DNA of 6,658 nucleotides. Origin: Promethearchaeota archaeon. Its GTDB lineage: Archaea; Asgardarchaeota; Lokiarchaeia; Sigynarchaeales; SOKP01. Where the stretch lies: positions 1 to 6,658 of the forward strand of contig JAEOUI010000414.1 in assembly GCA_016839425.1 (NCBI GenBank), written 5' to 3'. The notes under the pieces were generated by a model that did no database searches, was not told the DNA's origin, and was given only the letters and a program-made list of their open reading frames with translations. Shown here piece after piece: positions 1 through 5,322 of the stretch. The position numbers were made by a program, and so were the translations under genes. How positions within the stretch are numbered: position 1 is the first letter of the stretch; every line of letters begins with the position of its first letter.

Positions 1-219
1 ATTTTCTTGTCTACCAAAATCGATTTTATATTTACTGTGAGGTAGATGTATCACATAAGGAATTTTTATTTTCCGAATTAAAGATAAATCCGCCATTGAA
101 AAGTCAATTGGAAGAATAATTTCAACAAAATCGATGAGATCGTTGGACTTATAAGCATTTCGAAGAAGACTGAATTCTTTAATTGCAAGTTTTATGCCAA
201 ATTTAATATTTTCGAACAT
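1..219 (-). CDS. TIM-barrel sugar-phosphate isomerase/epimerase-like protein (partial, 3' end cut by window edge)
   Basis: Translating the minus strand from the ATG at 219 gives 73 uninterrupted residues that run off the left edge, so only the N-terminus is present. It starts MFENIKFGIKLAI, carries DFVEIILP near residues 29-36 and PYVIHLPHSK near residues 55-64. A first beta strand with FGIKL, a second ending in VEI, and a third ending in a VIHLPHS-type strand resemble xylose-isomerase-like TIM-barrel sugar-phosphate isomerases/epimerases, some of which, as I recall, sit beside neuB in glycan loci. The ATG lies 2 bases after the neuB stop. An in-frame ATG at 237 would add six residues and overlap neuB by 16 bases. 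Neither start has a convincing ribosome binding site, so translational coupling to neuB is likely. By context it may prepare or epimerise the six-carbon precursor of the NeuB reaction. The reading frame is certain; the family is moderately supported by short motifs only. Confidence 0.6.
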   Translation of the reverse strand, partial: MFENIKFGIKLAIKEFSLLRNAYKSNDLIDFVEIILPIDFSMADLSLIRKIKIPYVIHLPHSKYKIDFGRQEN

Positions 220-221
220 AT

Positions 222-1265
222 TTATATTAAATCCCATGTAATAATGTCGTCTTCTTCGATGTTTTTTCTAGCAATTCTTCCAACCACCATATTCATAAAT
301 TTTGGAGCTATTCCATAACCTGGACGTTTAATAACGAGATCTTGTTCTTCAATAGTCTTACCCATCGGGATGTCCCTTGCTGCAATAATGCTCCTTCGAG
401 CGAGTTTATGAAGGTTTTTTTCGGAATTTGGCATAAATTTTTTTGGACTTCCCAAGGCCGCTTCGGTTTCCCGGATATTTTTTATCATTTGATTTAATTC
501 TTTAGGTTCTAATGCAAATTTATGATCTGGACCTTTTAGCTTGCGATCAAGCGTGTAATGCTTTTCTATAATTGTTGCCCCTAAAGCAACACATACTGAG
601 GGAATTGTAATGCTCATTGTGTGATCAGAATATCCAACTGGAAGTTGGAAGGCTTTTTGGAGAGTTTTTATTGCTTTAAGGTTAAGGTCTTTAAAGGGAG
701 GGGGATAATTTATCGAGCAATGGAGGAGCGCAACTTGCGAGTTGTATTCTTCCTTAATGGCGTTAAGGGCGTCTTCAATATCGCCCAAGCTAGCCATACC
801 AGTAGATAATATTATGGGTTTTTTTGTTTTTGCAAGTCTTTTCAGAAATGGAAGATCTACGAGTTCAAAAGATGCTATTTTATATGCTAATACATTTAAT
901 TCTTCTAATTCGTCTATTGCTTTATAATCGAAGGGAGTAGAAAGGAATATTAAGCCTTGAGAACACGCGTAATCTGCTAACTCTGCTTGCCACTCTCGAG
1001 GCAATTCTATTTCTTTAATCATTTGCCAAAGAGAATTTTGTTCCATTCTAACATCTAAATAGTCTGGTGTTTTAGTTTTTTTTGAGTAAAGAGTCTCCGC
1101 AGAATAAGTCTGGAATTTAACAGCATCTGCTTCTGCTTCTGCTGCAATTTCGATTAATTTTTTAGCTTGATTTAAATTTCTATCGTGATTAGATCCTGCC
1201 TCGGCGATGACGAAAACGGGATTGTCTTTTCCAATATATCGGTTTCCAATAGATATTGACTTCAT
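222..1265 (-). CDS. neuB: NeuB-family N-acylneuraminate / nonulosonic acid synthase
   Basis: This 347-residue protein has the normal length and both domains of a sialic-acid synthase, which condenses phosphoenolpyruvate with an N-acylated mannosamine-type six-carbon sugar to make a nine-carbon nonulosonic acid in the cytoplasm. The NeuB TIM barrel covers about residues 15-265, with AEAGSNH (21-27), KFQ (50-52), STPFD (109-113), YKIASFE (128-134), STGM (154-157), LHCSINYP (181-188), GYSDHT (211-216), EKHYTLD (234-240) and GPDH (245-248). His215 and His236 match the metal-ligand histidines known from Neisseria NeuB. A C-terminal SAF (antifreeze-like) domain covers about 286-346, starting at KLARRS and including Arg314, which matches the substrate-contact arginine of that enzyme. 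AEAGSNH argues against the pseudaminic synthase PseI, but whether the product is sialic, legionaminic or another acid cannot be told. ATG start, no Shine-Dalgarno. It lies 100 bases after the cytidylyltransferase stop and directly before the TIM-barrel gene. All catalytic motifs look intact. Confidence 0.95.
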   Translation of the reverse strand: MKSISIGNRYIGKDNPVFVIAEAGSNHDRNLNQAKKLIEIAAEAEADAVKFQTYSAETLYSKKTKTPDYLDVRMEQNSLWQMIKEIELPREWQAELADYACSQGLIFLSTPFDYKAIDELEELNVLAYKIASFELVDLPFLKRLAKTKKPIILSTGMASLGDIEDALNAIKEEYNSQVALLHCSINYPPPFKDLNLKAIKTLQKAFQLPVGYSDHTMSITIPSVCVALGATIIEKHYTLDRKLKGPDHKFALEPKELNQMIKNIRETEAALGSPKKFMPNSEKNLHKLARRSIIAARDIPMGKTIEEQDLVIKRPGYGIAPKFMNMVVGRIARKNIEEDDIITWDLI

Positions 1266-1365
1266 TTGGAGTCGCTATATAATAATAGTTGATATAATTA
1301 ATTATTATGATCTCGTGATTTGTACATCGCTTTTAAAATATCTTACTTTGAGAATTCAATTGTAT
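1266..1365 (-). promoter_or_regulatory. Spacer before neuB with AT-rich TATA-like promoter candidate
   Basis: The 100 bases between the cytidylyltransferase stop and the neuB start are long for a tight operon, so neuB may have its own promoter. Read on the minus strand, a TTAATTATAT tract lies about 27-36 bases before the neuB ATG, where an archaeal TATA box would sit for a leaderless transcript. A second tract, TTATTATATA, lies 11-20 bases before the ATG and could serve as a bacterial-type -10. The segment includes a perfect 12-base A/T palindrome (ATAATTAATTAT, 1294-1305). No Shine-Dalgarno motif precedes the ATG. In DNA this AT-rich such matches arise easily by chance, so this is a candidate only. 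Confidence 0.3.
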
Positions 1366-2118
1366 TTAGATTTTTTTTTGATGGATGTCCTTATTAATAT
1401 TCATCAGTTCAGGAGATTCCTCGATAATTTCAAAGATATCGTATACAGTAAAATTGATTCCTTTCTTTTTTTCCTTTAATCTCTTATATACTTTCTTACA
1501 GAGGATAAAATCTTGTTCCTCGTCAATTGTCAGTCTTAAATTGTTGAATTTTTTCAAATTTGCATCGTTATAAGAATGTAAACGAAATAATTCGGGATGC
1601 GAGTAAATATAATATGTTACATGCTCCTTCTCAGGTTTAGTTTTAGCGTTTTCAAATACCTTTTTTAATACCTTAAAACTGAAAATTTCGAATTCGAATC
1701 CTCGAGGAAAGTTCGTGGTTGTATCAACATTTCTCATATAATCGTAATTATTAGTTTTATACAAGGAAATCATATTGTCAAGAATGCTAGGGTCCACAAA
1801 AGGGCAATCTGAAGTAACTCTAACGATAATATCTAAACTATATTCTTGAGCCGCTTCAAAATATCGTTGTAATACATTTTCTTCGTCGCCCACATAATAT
1901 TTCACACCAAATTCTTTCGCCGCTTGAATGATAGCTTTGTTTTTCACATCAGGCGTGGTAGCAATTATAATATCGTTTGTTGCTTTGCTTAATTTAAGTC
2001 TTTTTATTAAAACATCTAATACTCGCTCTTTTCCATTGAGAAATTTTAATATTTTTCCGGGGAGCCTCGTGGAACCCATTCTCGCTTGAACGATAACTCC
2101 AACTTTTTGATCATGCAT
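1366..2118 (-). CDS. SpsF-type cytidylyltransferase (CMP-sugar forming, nucleotidyltransferase fold)
   Basis: This 250-residue soluble protein belongs to the cytidylyltransferase family of spore-coat protein SpsF (COG1861) and acylneuraminate cytidylyltransferases, which load a sugar acid onto CMP from CTP. The N-terminal nucleotide-binding signature is QARMGSTRLPGK (residues 11-22). It is followed by GDEENVLQRY (77-86), the metal/CTP-site strand VRVTSDCPFVDP (99-110), FPRGFEFEIF (137-146), EHVTYYIY (165-172) and the terminal LTIDEEQDF (196-204). The layout and length fit SpsF-type rather than classical NeuA proteins. Just upstream of neuB, its expected role is activating the nonulosonic acid or a related sugar for transfer. 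ATG start without a Shine-Dalgarno motif; divergent from the flippase across 47 bases. The 3' end contains nine A residues in the coding strand (plus strand T run 1372-1380), where a sequencing slip would alter only the last two or three residues. The family is clear; the exact substrate is inferred from context. Confidence 0.9.
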   Translation of the reverse strand: MHDQKVGVIVQARMGSTRLPGKILKFLNGKERVLDVLIKRLKLSKATNDIIIATTPDVKNKAIIQAAKEFGVKYYVGDEENVLQRYFEAAQEYSLDIIVRVTSDCPFVDPSILDNMISLYKTNNYDYMRNVDTTTNFPRGFEFEIFSFKVLKKVFENAKTKPEKEHVTYYIYSHPELFRLHSYNDANLKKFNNLRLTIDEEQDFILCKKVYKRLKEKKKGINFTVYDIFEIIEESPELMNINKDIHQKKI

Positions 2119-2165
2119 TATTCTTAATTTTTACTTGTTTATCAAAGTTTACCAATCGTTAAATA
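2119..2165. promoter_or_regulatory. Divergent intergenic region, shared promoter candidate
   Basis: These 47 bases separate the start codons of the cytidylyltransferase (minus) and the flippase (plus, TTG at 2166), so promoters for both must lie here or inside the neighbouring coding sequences. The segment is A/T-rich, and a TTTATC/GATAAA tract near 2139-2144 lies roughly 21-27 bases from each start, so the same element could be read in both directions. No Shine-Dalgarno motif is visible for either gene. If the flippase starts at the ATG at 2205 the gap becomes 86 bases. The position is certain; the assignment of individual promoter elements is weak. Confidence 0.35.
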
Positions 2166-3722
2166 TTGAAAAGGTTATTTACTAAAAAAATATTTTATGC
2201 TTTTATGAGAGAAAAATTTTTCACTCGAATTGCGTTAAACCTCGGATATAATGTTTTTCACTTGCTCGTGAATTATGTACTGATGCTAACTTATGACCAA
2301 TCATTGGTTGGTATTATTGGGTTGACAGGTTCGATTATTGGAATTTTTTCAATGTTCATCGATTTGGGATTCGCATCGATTTACAGGCAACACAACGCCG
2401 ACGACGATTTTGAGAGCTATTTTAGCGTCTTATTGCTATTGAAATCAATAATAGTTCTTTCCAGTTTTGTTCCTTTGATTATTGGATCTTTTTTCGTTGG
2501 ATTATCTCCTACAGAGTTGAATTTCTTAATCTTGAATGTAATATTTACTATGACGGTCCAAATAACATTACCGTGGATGGTGAACTTGGAAAGCAAGAAA
2601 AAAATGATAAAATTCTCTCTAATCGATTTTTCAGCAAATATACTTCAAGATTCCTTATCGCTCTTAGTTATTTTAAATTATAGAAACATCTCCATCCCAT
2701 TAGAACTTATAGGATTTGCCTTACTTACTGGTGCTTGCTTTAAAGTAGTCTTAATCTTCCTCTTGTCAAGGGGAGAATTTGTTTTAGCAAAGATAGACAA
2801 AAAAATCGCTAAAGAGTTCTTAAAAGCTTCCCAACCATTAATACTGTATTATGTTGCAACCTCGATCATCCAAAATTTAGGACGATTGGTCATTTACACA
2901 GGTTTTGGAGAAAACGCTTTAGCAGAGTACTACATTGTCGATAAATATGTTGTTTCGTTCCTTATACTCATTTCTTCCCAAATATACTTGTTGTTTAGCT
3001 CCTATTTTCCTGCAAACTTTAAAACAGGAGATATCAAATCCATCCAAGAAATGACGCACGCAGTGGAGAAATATTCTTCTATTCTTTTCTTAGGAATAGT
3101 CCTCGTCATTTTACCGAATAGCGCATTGATATTACAATTGATTCTTCCAGAATACATCAATTCTGCTCCCTATTTAAGTGTTTTAATCTTAGTACCCTAT
3201 TTTGTAGGAATTTCTTACCCCTACATGTCACACCTAATACCAAGTAAACGACAAGGACTTTATTCCAAGTATAATTTCGCAAAAGCAATTCTTTTCATTT
3301 TGCTTTTAGTTGTGCTTGTGCCACCAGAATTATTTTCCATAAAGATGTTGGGTTTTGGTGCGATCGGTCTCTCGTTCATAACTCTCTTTACATGGGGTCT
3401 TGATGTGTTCTTTTACAGGTACTTTTCCTATAGATTAGGAATTAAAAGCAGCAAGAACACTTTTTACCATTTTGCATTTGCTACAATTGCGTTGATTATC
3501 TCCATTCCCATATCTATATTTGGTTTTAGAAACATATCCTTATTCTCAAATGGTTTTATACTTTTATTAATGAATTCTGTACTTGCGATTGGTATATTCT
3601 TGATTCTTCTCGTTGTTTTCAAGCAAGTTGATAAGAGAGATGTAATATTTATATTGGGATTGTTTAAATTATCAAAATACAAGGAAAGTTTAAAAGACGA
3701 AATTAAAAAGAACGAGAAATAA
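2166..3722 (+). CDS. MOP-superfamily lipid-linked oligosaccharide flippase (Wzx/RfbX-like)
   Basis: This 518-residue polytopic membrane protein has the length and pattern of polysaccharide flippases of the multidrug/oligosaccharidyl-lipid/polysaccharide superfamily, which move lipid-linked glycans across the cytoplasmic membrane. About 12-14 hydrophobic segments can be picked out, including around residues 28-42, 48-68, 88-112, 118-137, 160-171, 181-200, 224-237, 260-280, 305-328, 336-352, 372-388, 397-417, 434-453 and 462-485. Polar loops fall at about 72-85, 141-149, 202-220, 284-303 and 355-370, and the C-terminus is a charged cytoplasmic tail (489-518). ALAEYYIVDKYV (251-262) and LPEYINSAPYLSVL (327-340) resemble positions often conserved in Wzx proteins. 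The longest frame starts at a TTG. An in-frame ATG at 2205 (residue 14) is an equally plausible start; no ribosome binding site decides it. It is the only plus-strand gene, divergent from the cytidylyltransferase and convergent with the radical SAM gene. Substrate presumably the glycan built by the neighbours. Confidence 0.88.
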   Translation: MKRLFTKKIFYAFMREKFFTRIALNLGYNVFHLLVNYVLMLTYDQSLVGIIGLTGSIIGIFSMFIDLGFASIYRQHNADDDFESYFSVLLLLKSIIVLSSFVPLIIGSFFVGLSPTELNFLILNVIFTMTVQITLPWMVNLESKKKMIKFSLIDFSANILQDSLSLLVILNYRNISIPLELIGFALLTGACFKVVLIFLLSRGEFVLAKIDKKIAKEFLKASQPLILYYVATSIIQNLGRLVIYTGFGENALAEYYIVDKYVVSFLILISSQIYLLFSSYFPANFKTGDIKSIQEMTHAVEKYSSILFLGIVLVILPNSALILQLILPEYINSAPYLSVLILVPYFVGISYPYMSHLIPSKRQGLYSKYNFAKAILFILLLVVLVPPELFSIKMLGFGAIGLSFITLFTWGLDVFFYRYFSYRLGIKSSKNTFYHFAFATIALIISIPISIFGFRNISLFSNGFILLLMNSVLAIGIFLILLVVFKQVDKRDVIFILGLFKLSKYKESLKDEIKKNEK

Positions 3723-3765
3723 TTTTTCTTAAAATTTTTCGATCTTTAATTTAAATTTTAAAAGA
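3723..3765. terminator. Convergent intergenic region, possible bidirectional terminator
   Basis: Only 43 bases separate the stop codons of the converging flippase and radical SAM genes. A perfect 9-base inverted repeat, TTAAAATTT at 3729-3737 and AAATTTTAA at 3753-3761, flanks a 15-base loop, and T-runs are present on the plus strand at 3723-3727 and 3735-3739. The stem is entirely A/T and so weak. The T-tracts alone could stop an archaeal polymerase. The placement supports termination of both transcripts here; the sequence evidence is modest. Confidence 0.35.
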
Positions 3766-5193
3766 TTAAAACAAGCTGATAGATTTAGAATGTTTTAAAA
3801 ATGCACCAACAATAGGTAATATCAAATCCTTATTTCGTATTAAAGTGTAAAGGCAAATTATCCACCACCTTGGATTGAATCTAAGGATTTTCCTCAATTT
3901 TTTAATTTCTTCGTCTAAATTTAGAGATAAGGGAGGATAATTTTTTAAATTTAAGGGTGATGCATTTAATTTCTCTCTCCAAGAGGATTGATTGTCGATC
4001 CATTGATTCTCAAGGCACATTTTCACGAACTCCGATCCAAACATGGGAGATATTTTTGATATTTGAAGAATCTCGGGGAGTATCTTTTTTACGAACGATT
4101 CCGTTTCCTTAAGAGTGTTTTTTGTCTCTCCGATATAGCCCAATATAAGGTTTAATTGGATGGGAATACGCGCTTTTCTGGTCCATTTCAAAGCCTGAAT
4201 GGCTTGTTTAACATTGGTGCGCTTGTTCATAGAATTTAATATCTTTTGGCTCCCCGATTCGACACCATATGAGATACCAATGCAACCAGCTCTTTTCATC
4301 ATTTTTAATAATTGTAAATCAACAAGTTCAACTCTGGAATCACAAAACCATTTAATCTTAATTTTTTCTAATTTTATTTTTTCGCAGATTTCAACGATTC
4401 TTTTTCGATTGATAGTGAAAATTTCGTCGAAAAACCAGACATACTTAACGCCTTTTTCTTCCTGGAGATATTTTAGCTCTTTTATAATACTATCGGCGGT
4501 CCTCCCGCTGTACTTCGTATTCGCAACAAGACAATACTGGCAATTATACGGACACCCTTTTCCAGCGTAAATTAAAGCGTATGGACTTAACATTGGTGAA
4601 AAAATGTAATAATTACGAAAGGATTTTACTAGATCGTATGCAGGAAGGGGTAGATCTTCTATTTTAATCCTATTTTTTAGTTCGGGATTAAGCTTAACTA
4701 ATTTATCATTTGATCTATATGCAAGGCCATTTATTTTATTTAAATCACCCCTATTTTCGATAGATTTTATTAGATCTTCGATAACCGAAAAAGGGTCTTG
4801 TATGATTAAAACATCTAAATTTGGATTTTCGGATAAGATTTCTTGATAAAAATATTTTCCATACCAAGAATAACCTATAGTGACGCATGAAGAATTTGCT
4901 TCTTTTGCGAAATCACATATCTGAAGTTCGTGATCAGAAATTTTAGCGGCAAATGTGAATAAAACTGCTTTATATTGCTTATTTTTTAAAATCCTGCTAA
5001 TTTTAGTATAGTTTAAGTTATAAGCATTTGCATCGATAAATTCAATATCGTGATAATTTTCCCTTAAAATTGCTGCCATAATGAGTAAGGTTGCTGGAGT
5101 ATCGGTTCGATAAGGAGCGAGCAATTCACAACGACCCTCTCTGGTTACTGAAGTACCATTATATCTTGGTAAATTGATTAACAAGATTTTCAT
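3766..5193 (-). CDS. B12-binding-like / radical SAM domain protein
   Basis: This 475-residue protein has two domains of the cobalamin-dependent radical SAM type. The first (about residues 1-160) begins MKILLINLPR and ends in a Rossmann-like region with TIGYSWYGK (105-113) and NKINGLAYR (152-160). It lacks the DxHxxG cobalamin-ligand motif and the usual GG and GEGE signatures, so B12 binding is doubtful. The radical SAM domain (about 205-385) has the 4Fe-4S motif CPYNCQYC with Cys214, Cys218 and Cys221. It continues with FFDEIFT (254-260), GISYGVESGS (306-315, the SAM-contacting GxES type) and LNLILGYIGET (347-357). A C-terminal extension (about 400-475) with a hydrophobic WWIICLYTLI patch (443-452) may touch the membrane. 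Such enzymes methylate or rearrange lipids, cofactors and sugars; the substrate cannot be told. By context a glycan or lipid-carrier modification is likely. Start ATG at 5193 fits the family N-terminus; there is no Shine-Dalgarno motif. It is separated from the upstream membrane gene by 129 bases. Confidence 0.88.
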   Translation of the reverse strand: MKILLINLPRYNGTSVTREGRCELLAPYRTDTPATLLIMAAILRENYHDIEFIDANAYNLNYTKISRILKNKQYKAVLFTFAAKISDHELQICDFAKEANSSCVTIGYSWYGKYFYQEILSENPNLDVLIIQDPFSVIEDLIKSIENRGDLNKINGLAYRSNDKLVKLNPELKNRIKIEDLPLPAYDLVKSFRNYYIFSPMLSPYALIYAGKGCPYNCQYCLVANTKYSGRTADSIIKELKYLQEEKGVKYVWFFDEIFTINRKRIVEICEKIKLEKIKIKWFCDSRVELVDLQLLKMMKRAGCIGISYGVESGSQKILNSMNKRTNVKQAIQALKWTRKARIPIQLNLILGYIGETKNTLKETESFVKKILPEILQISKISPMFGSEFVKMCLENQWIDNQSSWREKLNASPLNLKNYPPLSLNLDEEIKKLRKILRFNPRWWIICLYTLIRNKDLILPIVGAFLKHSKSISLF

Positions 5194-5322
5194 AATGTTC
5201 TAAATATTATTTGAAATATTAATTTAAGTAAGTCAATTATAATTGACACAATTTCAAAGATAAATAGTTTGATTTTGGAATATAAAAATTAATATTTTAA
5301 GGATTTAGTTTCGTGCAATTTT
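5194..5322 (-). promoter_or_regulatory. Spacer before radical SAM gene with TATA-like tract and repeats
   Basis: This 129-base spacer follows the stop codon of the membrane protein and precedes the radical SAM start, both minus strand, so it probably carries the radical SAM promoter and the end of the upstream transcript. Read on the minus strand, CTTAAATTAA lies roughly 25-35 bases before the ATG, the position of a TATA box in a leaderless archaeal promoter. The octamer AAATATTA occurs twice on the plus strand 12 bases apart (5202-5209 and 5214-5221). A perfect palindrome lies just upstream and is listed separately. Nothing else is recognisable; the DNA is extremely AT-rich and chance matches are expected. 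Confidence 0.35.
5232..5247. repeat. Perfect 16-base palindrome, possible operator
   Basis: The sequence GTCAATTATAATTGAC is identical to its own reverse complement over all 16 bases, with GTC/GAC ends adding G/C pairs beyond what A/T composition alone would give. It lies 39-54 bases upstream of the radical SAM start, immediately upstream of the TATA-like tract. That placement suits a binding site for a dimeric helix-turn-helix regulator. It has no long T-run immediately after it and is too short for a strong terminator stem. The palindrome is seen directly; the regulatory role is inferred. Confidence 0.45.

Noticed and set aside
621..927. Two small plus-strand open frames inside neuB
   Set aside because: Both are antisense to the catalytic barrel of NeuB, which is intact and fully explains the sequence.
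1372..1380. Run of nine T on the plus strand as a possible frameshift site
   Set aside because: It lies in the last few codons of the cytidylyltransferase, after all conserved motifs, so slippage would change only the tail and no alternative extension with meaning was seen.
1207..1479. A 90-codon plus-strand open frame across the start of neuB, the spacer and the end of the cytidylyltransferase
   Set aside because: It lies antisense to two well-supported genes, shows no recognisable motif and has the low-complexity residue mix expected of the complement of AT-rich coding DNA.
3464..3682. A 72-codon minus-strand open frame inside the flippase 3' end
   Set aside because: It is antisense to the last membrane helices of the flippase and has no start signal or recognisable motif.
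4199..4570. A 123-codon plus-strand open frame inside the radical SAM gene
   Set aside because: It is the antisense shadow of the conserved radical SAM domain, including the cysteine motif region, and has no family features of its own.
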